Source: RYN-433 sp036558265 (GTDB lineage Bacteria > Planctomycetota > Phycisphaerae > Tepidisphaerales > Tepidisphaeraceae). Taken from it: a stretch of 7,645 nucleotides of DNA. The notes under the pieces were generated by a model that ran no database searches, was not told the origin of the DNA, and saw only the letters and a list, made by a program, of their open reading frames with translations. The position numbers were made by a program, and so were the translations under genes. Below, piece after piece: positions 1-5,065 of this stretch. How positions within the stretch are numbered: position 1 is the first letter of the stretch; every line of letters starts with the position of its first letter. The stretch covers positions 1-7,645 of the forward strand of contig DATBFY010000483.1 of the NCBI GenBank assembly GCA_036558265.1, given 5' to 3'.

Positions 1-263
1 TCAAGCTCAAGGGCAACGTCGCCGTGGGCGGCGTCCTGAAGAAGGAGACCGACAAGGAGCTGATCCTGATCGATCCCAATGAAGGCGAACAGGAGATCGA
101 CAAGGACGACGTCGTCTCCCGCACGAAGGGCCTGTCGGCCATGCCCGAAGGCTTCGACAAAATGCTCACCAAGCGCGAGCTGCGCGACCTGGTCGAGTTC
201 CTCGCCAGCCTCAAGCAGGGCGACAAGATGGAAGCCCAGCAGCCGGGTGGCCACGGAGGATAA
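1..263 (+). CDS. C-terminal end of a PVC-type haem-binding (cytochrome-like) protein, 5' truncated by the window
   Basis: The reading frame is open from the window edge (first full codon at base 3) to TAA at 261-263, so only the last 86 residues are seen. They contain a small beta unit (VGGVLKKETDKELILIDP), an acidic EIDKDD stretch, then the AMPEGFDKMLTKRELRDLVEFLASLK ending. That order (G-x-V, a strand ending in a DP turn, MP-G, then an LT-x-x-E-x-x-DLV-x-F-L-x-S-L helix) is typical of the C-terminus of large planctomycete and verrucomicrobial proteins with a C-terminal haem-binding module. These are usually secreted and often fused to dehydrogenase or HEAT regions. The CxxCH haem motif would lie upstream, outside the window, so haem binding is not shown here. 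The tail is Gly/His/Gln-rich. A GTG at 24 is internal and not a start. A strong terminator follows 33 bases downstream. Confidence 0.72.
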   Translation, partial: KLKGNVAVGGVLKKETDKELILIDPNEGEQEIDKDDVVSRTKGLSAMPEGFDKMLTKRELRDLVEFLASLKQGDKMEAQQPGGHGG

Positions 264-291
264 GGCAAAAGTCAAAAGGCAAAAGTGAAAA
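264..291. repeat. Two-copy 14-bp tandem repeat after the first stop codon
   Basis: Bases 264-277 (GGCAAAAGTCAAAA) and 278-291 (GGCAAAAGTGAAAA) differ at one base. The repeat is purine-rich and lies between the stop codon and the terminator hairpin. Read on the minus strand it supplies the T-rich tract after the same hairpin, which may be its only function. Confidence 0.6.
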
Positions 292-295
292 CGAA

Positions 296-332
296 GACGG
301 CGGCGCTTTCGATAAAGCGCCGCCGTCCTTTT
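296..332. terminator. Rho-independent terminator, probably bidirectional
   Basis: A perfect 14-bp stem (296-309 with 314-327) closes on a CGAT tetraloop and is followed on the + strand by CCTTTT. On the minus strand the stem is followed by TTCGTTTTCACTTTT. It sits between two convergent genes, ending the haem-binding gene on + and the PepSY-like gene on -. Confidence 0.88.
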
Positions 333-364
333 CGGTTAGCCGGCCCGGCCACGGGCCGTTTTGA

Positions 365-790
365 TTACCGCCGCGCCACGCGGAAATATCCCGGATCGCA
401 CTGCTGCGCCTCTTCGATACTCAGGAGGCGTCCACCCGGGTTGACGCGGAGGTTCATGTCGATGTCGCGCCGGCCGGGGTCGTCGATGCGGAAGCGGTAG
501 AAGTACTTGCCGTCGCGGAGGACGTACTGGACGGCCTCGATCCGCCGCCCGTGCCGCTCACGATCGACCGTGTCGAGCACGACGCGGGGTACGTCGCGGA
601 TGTTGACGTCCGTGTCGAAGTCGCGTTCGTAGCGGACGTCGACGCGGTTGACGTCGCGATCATGGTCGTATCGATCGTGGTAGCGATCGTTATCATGCCA
701 GTCGCGGCGGACGTCGGCCCTGGCGAAGGAAGGGATCGCGGCCGTCAGGCCCAAAGCAACCACCGAAGACGTAATCCATTTCAGATTCAT
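365..790 (-). CDS. Small secreted PepSY-like protein with an Asp/His/Tyr/Arg-rich segment
   Basis: This is a 141-residue protein read from ATG at 790-788 to TAA at 367-365. A TTG five codons upstream (805) is in frame, but the ATG is preferred because GGACAGG lies just before it and the signal peptide then begins properly with MNLKW. Residues 1 to about 25 form a Sec signal peptide (Lys at 4, hydrophobic core ITSSVVALGLTAAIP, probable cleavage after FARA). Residues 26-55 are rich in Asp, His, Arg and Tyr (RDWHDNDRYHDRYDHDRD). From about residue 65 a PepSY-like pattern appears: a helix VPRVVLDTVDRE, then strands IEAVQYVLRDGKYFYRFRID and DIDMNLRVNPGGRLLS. PepSY-like modules are small periplasmic or secreted folds with mostly unknown ligands. 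The His/Asp-rich part could bind metal, but nothing proves it. It is convergent with the upstream gene and shares its terminator. It is probably unrelated to the Ubl/Ro locus that begins divergently. Confidence 0.72.
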   Translation of the reverse strand: MNLKWITSSVVALGLTAAIPSFARADVRRDWHDNDRYHDRYDHDRDVNRVDVRYERDFDTDVNIRDVPRVVLDTVDRERHGRRIEAVQYVLRDGKYFYRFRIDDPGRRDIDMNLRVNPGGRLLSIEEAQQCDPGYFRVARR

Positions 791-950
791 ATTGCACCTG
801 TCCAATGTTGCCCAATTTCAAGGAATTCGCTTCCCGGACGCGAAATAAGACAGGGTGGGGGCGAGAAGGTTAGGGGCCTAAGTAGTAGCCCGGATTGGGG
901 CATTTCGGGCTGTCAGATGGCCATTGGAGCGCCCGTTTCCTATGCCGAAC

Positions 951-960
951 GGAGGTGATC
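951..960 (+). promoter_or_regulatory. Strong Shine-Dalgarno sequence for the Ubl gene
   Basis: GGAGGTGATC is a near-complete complement of the 16S 3' end and lies 8 bases before the ATG at 964. It rules out the frame's earlier in-frame start (895), which would add 23 unrelated residues. I see no convincing -35/-10 pair in the rest of the 791-950 interval. Confidence 0.8.
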
Positions 961-963
961 GCG

Positions 964-1212
964 ATGGCAATGAAGGAGATGCTGAGCGGCAAGAACGGCA
1001 CGGGCGGCGCCGTGATCCACGTGCGCTTCGCCGGCCGCAGCTTCGACGTGCCGCTGGGCTCGCTGGACGTGGGTGTTGGATCGCATGATGGGGATGTGAA
1101 GGCCGCGCTGGCGCGGCACCTGGAGATCCACCCGACGCGCCTGATGGACTACGTGGTGGATCGCCACGGCAATGGAAACATGACCGTGCGGCCGGAGGCC
1201 GTGTTCGGTTGA
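964..1212 (+). CDS. Small ubiquitin-like (beta-grasp) protein ending in a free C-terminal glycine
   Basis: This 82-residue protein has a strong ribosome binding site. After a 15-residue lead it shows the pattern of a minimal beta-grasp fold: a beta-hairpin (AVIHVRFAGRSFDVPL, about 16-31), a Gly-rich turn, a helix (HDGDVKAALARHL, 41-53), then IHPTRLMDYVVDRHGN and a last strand (NMTVRPEAV) ending in Phe-Gly at residue 82. Ubiquitin-like modifiers and the sulphur carriers ThiS and MoaD are activated by an E1 through a C-terminal Gly. Here that Gly is already exposed, so no JAB-type processing peptidase would be needed. The fold is my reading of the secondary-structure pattern; the E1-like gene at 5066 supports it. 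It has only one terminal Gly (FG, not GG). There is no ThiG/ThiS or molybdopterin gene nearby to suggest a plain sulphur carrier. It is the first gene of the + strand cluster, 19 bases before the first structured RNA, so one transcript could carry both. A non-conjugated beta-grasp protein remains possible. Confidence 0.65.
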   Translation: MAMKEMLSGKNGTGGAVIHVRFAGRSFDVPLGSLDVGVGSHDGDVKAALARHLEIHPTRLMDYVVDRHGNGNMTVRPEAVFG

Positions 1213-1231
1213 ACGAGATAGTTTGAGAGAA

Positions 1232-1414
1232 AGCCCGCGTGCGGTTCACTTGCCCGCACCCAACGGCACGAGCATACAAACACTGGTAGATCGCCGCGCG
1301 AATGCGCGGAGGTATCGGTTCAAATCCGATCCGCCCCACCTGATGTTCTCTTTGTGGGGCGGAAGATCAAATCGCTTATGCGACTCGTGCGGGGAAGTGA
1401 ACCGCCCGCGGGCT
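1232..1414 (+). ncRNA. Y-RNA-like structured RNA 1, with a tRNA mimic permuted at the D loop
   Basis: The ends form a 20-bp helix with one mismatch (1232-1251 with 1395-1414). Inside are CCCG 1253-1256 with CGGG 1390-1393, a 10-base one-sided bulge (1257-1266), and CACGAG 1267-1272 with CTCGTG 1384-1389. A rearranged tRNA follows. In order: D-loop remnant TGGTA (1284-1288), D-stem 3' strand GATC (1289-1292), G26 equivalent (1293), an arm CCGCGC/GCGCGG with GAAT loop (1294-1309), AGGT variable loop (1310-1313), T arm ATCGG-TTCAAAT-CCGAT (1314-1330), acceptor 3' strand CCGCCCCAC (1331-1339), a connecting loop (1340-1353), acceptor 5' strand GTGGGGCGG (1354-1362), AA, D-stem 5' strand GATC (1365-1368). 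The anticodon loop is lost. Bacterial YrlA Y RNAs are known to be built this way: a Ro-binding helix closing a tRNA-like module. The Ro-like gene 300 bases downstream fits. Exact ends and promoter are unknown; it may be cut from a longer transcript. Confidence 0.82.
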
Positions 1415-1421
1415 GAATAGA

Positions 1422-1624
1422 ACAACGTAAATCGAGTGACCTGACGCGCCCGGCGCGCACCCAACGGCATGAGCCTACAAACCTTTGGGAGGTAGAGGTC
1501 GCGGGTTCGAATCCCGTCGGGGGCTCTTTGTGACTGTCCGCCCCCGTAGCTCAGTGGCAGAGCGCTAAAAACGTCCGCTCGCGTGACTCGTGCGGGCCGC
1601 GCGTTTCAGGTCATTCGATGTTGT
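1422..1624 (+). ncRNA. Y-RNA-like structured RNA 2, with a highly canonical permuted tRNA mimic
   Basis: The closing helix pairs 1431-1444 with 1606-1619 (14 bp, one G-U), then CGCGC 1445-1449 with GCGCG 1599-1603. ACAAC 1422-1426 can also pair with GTTGT 1620-1624. CATGAG 1468-1473 pairs with CTCGTG 1587-1592, using one G-U where RNA 1 has C-G. The tRNA-like part has 3' half before 5' half: anticodon-stem-like CC-TTTGGGA-GG (1482-1492), AGGTC variable loop (1496-1500), T arm GCGGG-TTCGAAT-CCCGT (1501-1517), acceptor CGGGGGC (1518-1524), a 15-base loop, acceptor GCCCCCG (1540-1546, 7 of 7 pairs), TA, then the D arm GCTC-AGTGGCA-GAGC (1549-1563) and G26. It keeps U8, A14, the G15-C48 Levitt pair, G18G19, A21 and a perfect T loop, so an L-shaped fold is very likely. 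The anticodon stem is split by the Y helix and no CCA is encoded. Bases 1625-1656 hold only a weak hairpin. Confidence 0.84.
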
Positions 1625-1656
1625 GGACGGACGACGGCTGTCCATCCGATACTTAA

Positions 1657-1706
1657 GCGGCGTGGTCCCCCCCCGCGGGGCGTGGTGACCACGCCGCGTG
1701 TTTTTT
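1657..1706 (+). terminator. Rho-independent terminator or attenuator before the Ro-like gene
   Basis: GCGGCGTGGT (1657-1666) pairs perfectly with ACCACGCCGC (1688-1697). Within the loop lies CCCCGCGGGG (1671-1680), which can form its own small stem. GTG and six T residues follow (1698-1706). It would end the transcript that carries the two structured RNAs. Because the U-tract touches the Shine-Dalgarno sequence of the next gene, read-through would set expression of the Ro-like protein. Confidence 0.85.
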
Positions 1707-1715
1707 AAAGGAGGT
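1707..1715 (+). promoter_or_regulatory. Shine-Dalgarno sequence of the Ro-like gene, abutting the terminator U-tract
   Basis: AAAGGAGGT is an almost ideal ribosome binding site 6 bases before the ATG at 1722. It rules out the in-frame GTG at 1698, which lies inside the terminator tail. Confidence 0.85.
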
Positions 1716-1721
1716 CGCGTC

Positions 1722-3296
1722 ATGGCAGCGACGAAGGCGAACGACGAGCAGGACGTGCGGCTGTGGCTGTTGAATACGCTGCTGACGACCCCGCACCGGG
1801 CGCTGGACCAGATCTGGCCGGTACACCGCGAGATCGTGGCGCAGGACCCGCGGTTCTACGTTCGCCTGGCGGCGTGGTACGCCGATCACGGCGACGTCCG
1901 CGACCACAAGGAGATGTTCGCGGTCACGCTCATCCTGAGCGATTTCGCGGGTCACCGCGACGTCGGCCTGGCGATGCTGCGCGAGCTGCCGCCGTACCAG
2001 GTCGTGCGGGTGGTGGATTTCATCCACGGCCGCAAGACCACGCGGAAGGTGCGCGAGAAGACCCCGGATGCGGCGAAGGGCGCGCGTGCGGGCACCAAGC
2101 GCGCCAAGCCCCAAGCGGCGGCGGAGCCGACCAAGACCGTTACCGAGAGCTTCGGACTCTTTCAGAACCCGCCCCGGTCCCTCAAGACCGAGGTCGAGCG
2201 GTACCTCCGCGAGCGGGAGGCGGACGCGGACTGGTTCGACGGCACGGTGCTGCAGGCGCGCAAGGCGGTCAAGCGCCTCTACGCGGTGCTGCACGTCAAG
2301 CCGGGTGAGCGCGCCCAGCGGATCCTCTTCGACGAGGACCCGCCCCCGGACAGCCGCGCATTCGCGCTCAAGGCGCTGGCGAAGGCCACGAGCCCCGCCG
2401 AGCAGGCGCGGATGATCGTCGAGCACGCGGTCCCGTACCGCGTCGCGGCGACCTTGGTGAAGCAGATGACGCCCACGGTGCTGCTCGCGCTGATCGACCG
2501 CATGAGCCCGCAGGAGCTGATCAACAACGTGGCGTCGCTCAAGCGACGGGGCGCGTTCGACAACTCCGAGCTCAAGGCCCTGATCGACCGCAAGCTCGAG
2601 GCGGCGCAAACCGGCACGCGCGTGATCGCGTTCAAGGCCGGGGAGGCGCTCAAGGCTGCCGGCAAGGTCTCGGGCGAGGTGCGCCAGCGCCTGGAAAAGG
2701 TCGCCGATGCGCAGGTCAAGGCCAAGGGCCGGATCGCGCGGCCGACGGCGCTGTTGATCGACAAGTCGGGCTCGATGAGCCTGGCGATCGAGCTGGGCAA
2801 GCGGATCGGGGCGATGATCTCGACCGTCTGCGAGCGGGAGCTGTACGTCTACGCGTTCGACACGGTGGCGTACCCGATCGAGCGCGGCGGCGGGGACCTG
2901 GCGTCGTGGGAGCGGGCGCTGGCGGGCATCGCCGCCAACGGCGGCACGGCGTGCGGCGCGCCACTGGAGTACATGCGCTTGAAGAAGCAGTACGTGGAGC
3001 AGGTCATCCTCGTCACCGACGAGGGGGACAACACGGCGCCCAACTTCGCGCCGGCGCTGGCGAAGTACCGCGAGGCGGTCAAGGTCGACCCGACCGTCTG
3101 CATCGTGCGCACGCCCGGCGCGGTCTCCACCGTAGCCGACGCGTGCCGCAAGGCCGGCGTGGCGGTGGACGTGTTCGAGTTCTGTGGCGATTACTACTCG
3201 CTGCCGAACCTGGTGCCGCTGCTGGCCAAGCCAAACCGGCTCGAGTTGCTGATGGAGATCATGGAGTACCCGCTGCCGGTGCGGCGGGCGGCGTGA
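1722..3296 (+). CDS. Ro60/Rsr-like protein: TROVE-like helical domain plus vWA domain (Y-RNA binding)
   Basis: This 524-residue protein is about the size of known Ro proteins (roughly 530-540). Residues 1-100 are helical repeats (VRLWLLNTLLTTPHRAL, YVRLAAWYADHGDVRDHKE). A basic linker rich in Lys, Arg and Ala follows (about 103-139), then more helices to about 335, including the TROVE-like pattern VPYRVAATLVKQM, MSPQELINNVASLKRRG and ALKAA. The vWA domain occupies about 340-505 with an intact MIDAS: D347-x-S349-x-S351 (DKSGSMS), T409 (GGTA) and D433 (VTDEGDN). Ro proteins form a HEAT-like ring closed by the vWA domain. They bind Y RNA on the outside and single-stranded ends of structured or misfolded RNAs in the central hole. 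In bacteria they work with PNPase or in RNA repair operons. The call rests on architecture, MIDAS and especially the two adjacent Y-RNA-like genes; the TROVE part is divergent, so another HEAT-vWA protein is the main alternative. Confidence 0.78.
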   Translation: MAATKANDEQDVRLWLLNTLLTTPHRALDQIWPVHREIVAQDPRFYVRLAAWYADHGDVRDHKEMFAVTLILSDFAGHRDVGLAMLRELPPYQVVRVVDFIHGRKTTRKVREKTPDAAKGARAGTKRAKPQAAAEPTKTVTESFGLFQNPPRSLKTEVERYLREREADADWFDGTVLQARKAVKRLYAVLHVKPGERAQRILFDEDPPPDSRAFALKALAKATSPAEQARMIVEHAVPYRVAATLVKQMTPTVLLALIDRMSPQELINNVASLKRRGAFDNSELKALIDRKLEAAQTGTRVIAFKAGEALKAAGKVSGEVRQRLEKVADAQVKAKGRIARPTALLIDKSGSMSLAIELGKRIGAMISTVCERELYVYAFDTVAYPIERGGGDLASWERALAGIAANGGTACGAPLEYMRLKKQYVEQVILVTDEGDNTAPNFAPALAKYREAVKVDPTVCIVRTPGAVSTVADACRKAGVAVDVFEFCGDYYSLPNLVPLLAKPNRLELLMEIMEYPLPVRRAA

Positions 3297-3305
3297 CTCG
3301 TAATG

Positions 3306-3338
3306 GCGCGGCGCGGCCTCCTTTGGATCGCGCCGCGC
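3306..3338 (+). terminator. GC-rich hairpin after the Ro-like gene (weak terminator or processing stem)
   Basis: A perfect 10-bp stem (GCGCGGCGCG 3306-3315 with CGCGCCGCGC 3329-3338) encloses a 13-base loop, 9 bases after the stop codon. The sequence after it (CTCTTCCTG) has no real U-tract, so it may only attenuate transcription or protect the upstream message from 3' decay. It marks the only gap of about 100 bases between protein genes of the cluster. Confidence 0.5.
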
Positions 3339-3403
3339 TCTTCCTGCGCGCGAACTTGTCAGACTGCGGGACGCGGTGGCGTCAGTCGGCGGTGCGACAA
3401 GAC

Positions 3404-4165
3404 ATGGCCAAGGTCCTCGTCGAACGCCCGCGCCTGGGCGGCGGCATCAAGTTCCAGCGGAACGCCGACCGCACGTGGCAGCGCGTGCCGACGGATGAGC
3501 GGCCCCGCCGCGAGTCGATGAAGCAGCGGTGGGACCAGAGCAAGGTGCAACGCAAGGGCCTGAACGAGAACCTGGCTCCGCTTCGGCGGTTCCTGCGCGG
3601 GTGCGTTGGCCGGCCGTGGGAACAGGTCTGCGCCGAGATCAGCGAACGGGTCGACCGCGCGTCGGCCGTGCAGCTTCACATCTGGCAGCACGTCCGGTGG
3701 GAAGTGTTGACGCGGCCCCACGACATCGAGCGATACATGGCCGGCGACTTGGCCAGGGGGCGCTTCGGGCGTCTGTACGTCGATCCGACGACAGGGCGGC
3801 TGTGCGAGATGACGGCCGGCGGATCGAAGCGACGCCGATGGGCCGCACGGCTTGAAGAAGAACGCCGCAAGCGGCTCGTGATCCGGGTCGAGGGTCGGCG
3901 GTACGGCCGCGCGGAGGGCATCTGGTACGAGGTCGAATTGACGCCCCTGATCCGCGCGACGGCATGGGACGTGATGCTCCGCGGGTGGACGACGTCCCTC
4001 GAACGCTCGAAGTTCATCGACGCGTACGGGTGGGACGCGTACGCGTCGAAGCGGCGGCAGTTGTGCACGAAGGAAATCAAGCGCCTCCACGAGGCGCTCG
4101 ACCGGATGCGGGCACGGTGCGAACGGCGGCACGCCGGTCGCCCCTGCATGTGCCCGCGGTGGTAG
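3404..4165 (+). CDS. Uncharacterised protein of the Ubl/Ro cluster (MAKVLVERPR family)
   Basis: This 253-residue protein starts at the ATG at 3404, preceded only by a weak GGCGGTG. The opening MAKVLVERPRLGGG, the RWDQSKVQRKGLNENLAPLRRFLR segment (about 47-67) and VGRPWEQVCAEISERV (69-84) resemble a family I associate with planctomycete genomes, but I know of no assigned function. A middle section GRLYVDPTTGRLCE (about 125-138) looks like a small beta unit. The second half is very basic (GSKRRRWAARLEEERRKRLVIR). The C-terminus carries several Cys (LCTKEIKRL, ARCERRH, and a final CMC before PRW), but no regular CxxC pair that would make a zinc ribbon convincing. There is no signal peptide or membrane segment, so it is cytoplasmic. 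The strong positive charge would suit RNA or RNP binding. It lies 18 bases before the next gene, so the two are probably co-translated. No E2 motif (HPN, catalytic Cys flap) is visible. Confidence 0.75.
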   Translation: MAKVLVERPRLGGGIKFQRNADRTWQRVPTDERPRRESMKQRWDQSKVQRKGLNENLAPLRRFLRGCVGRPWEQVCAEISERVDRASAVQLHIWQHVRWEVLTRPHDIERYMAGDLARGRFGRLYVDPTTGRLCEMTAGGSKRRRWAARLEEERRKRLVIRVEGRRYGRAEGIWYEVELTPLIRATAWDVMLRGWTTSLERSKFIDAYGWDAYASKRRQLCTKEIKRLHEALDRMRARCERRHAGRPCMCPRW

Positions 4166-4183
4166 CGGGAGGTAGTGAGCTTC

Positions 4184-5053
4184 ATGGCGACCCGCCGGAT
4201 GGCAGAACTTCTCGGGGCGATCGATCGCCTGGCGAAGGCGGAAGGGGCGTTCGTCGGCACGGAGTTCCTCGCGCCGGTCCTCCGCGGCGCCGGCATCGGC
4301 GTGCGGATCGCCGGCGTTCATTGCCGGTTGAAAGTGCACCCGTCCGACTTCGAGGGGTGGGGCGTGTTCAAGGCAGAGTCGTTCGAAGAAGCGCGGCTGG
4401 TTCGCCGCCCTTCGATGGGCGAACGGCGCCGGTACCTCGAGCTTTTTCCGGCGGCGCGGATGATCCTGACGTCGTTGAACGACGGCCAGTGGTGGGCGGT
4501 TGCCGCGAATTCGGGCGATGCGCGATTCTCGATCACCGGCCTTGCGCCGATCCGCTTCGTTGACGAGGGTGACGCGTTCGACACCGTGCTGACGCGGTTC
4601 GACGGCGGGCAGTTCTGGTTCGAGTCGGTCGATCCCCGTGCCGACCCGGGCGCCGCCGCGTATTTGCGCGAATCGCTGACCGCCATGGTCAAACCGCAGG
4701 ACATCGCGCGACCGGGTTTGACCGCCGAACAACGCACCGCGTACGAGGTGAACTACACCGCGCGCCTCGAGCAGATCCTCCAGGACGAGCGGGCCCGCGC
4801 CGAAACGCGGCTGCGCACCGCCCTCGAACATGCCGGCGCCCGGTTGCGCGACTATGGCAAACAGGGCGAGGTCTACCGCGTCAGTTACGAGGTGGACGGC
4901 ACGCGACACACCAGCGTCGTCCGCAAGGATGACCTGGCCGTCGTTACCGCCGGCATCTGCCTCTCCGGCCAGGACAGCTCGTTCGACCTGGCGAGCCTGG
5001 TGGGCGTGCTGCGCGAGGGGCGCGAGGACGGGCGGATCGTTCGAACCCTTTAG
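4184..5053 (+). CDS. Uncharacterised protein of the Ubl/Ro cluster with a conserved-looking C-terminal beta module
   Basis: This 289-residue protein starts at the ATG at 4184, 10 bases after GGGAGGT; a GTG three codons earlier (4175) is too close to that site. The N-terminal part holds a helix (MAELLGAIDRLAKAEG) and the segment GTEFLAPVLRGAGIGVRIAGVHCRLKV. The middle is a mixed alpha/beta region (ARMILTSLNDGQWWAVAANS, TVLTRFDGGQFWFESVDP). A charged helix with coiled-coil character follows (about 187-215, RTAYEVNYTARLEQILQDERARAE). The end is a beta-rich module: VYRVSYEVDGTRHTSVVRKDDL, VVTAGICLSGQD, FDLASLVGVLREG. I recognise that C-terminal pattern from planctomycete proteins but know no function for it. 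No catalytic signature of E2, JAB, ligase or nuclease families is evident. It ends 12 bases before the E1-like gene, which points to coupled expression and perhaps a physical link to the E1. Confidence 0.77.
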   Translation: MATRRMAELLGAIDRLAKAEGAFVGTEFLAPVLRGAGIGVRIAGVHCRLKVHPSDFEGWGVFKAESFEEARLVRRPSMGERRRYLELFPAARMILTSLNDGQWWAVAANSGDARFSITGLAPIRFVDEGDAFDTVLTRFDGGQFWFESVDPRADPGAAAYLRESLTAMVKPQDIARPGLTAEQRTAYEVNYTARLEQILQDERARAETRLRTALEHAGARLRDYGKQGEVYRVSYEVDGTRHTSVVRKDDLAVVTAGICLSGQDSSFDLASLVGVLREGREDGRIVRTL

Positions 5054-5065
5054 CGCGTGGACCCA

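Noticed and set aside
1223..1470. Short open frames on both strands over the structured RNA region
   Set aside because: They cross the paired arms and tRNA-like parts, lack ribosome sites and resemble no protein.
1291..1563. Ordinary tRNA genes, because of perfect B-box (GGTTCAAATCC) and A-box (TAGCTCAGTGG) words
   Set aside because: The T arm and acceptor 3' strand come before the acceptor 5' strand and D arm, the anticodon arm is broken, and a long helix joins the outer ends. These are permuted mimics, not standard tRNAs.
1232..1624. True permuted tRNA genes that mature into working tRNAs
   Set aside because: No complete anticodon arm can be rebuilt from either unit, and the shared bulged helix plus the Ro-like neighbour fit Y RNAs better. 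Processing in the acceptor loop is kept as a separate finding.
1653..2609. A 318-codon minus-strand open frame opposite the Ro-like gene
   Set aside because: Arg/Leu-rich low-complexity translation, overlaps a terminator and a gene with MIDAS motifs, no plausible start region.
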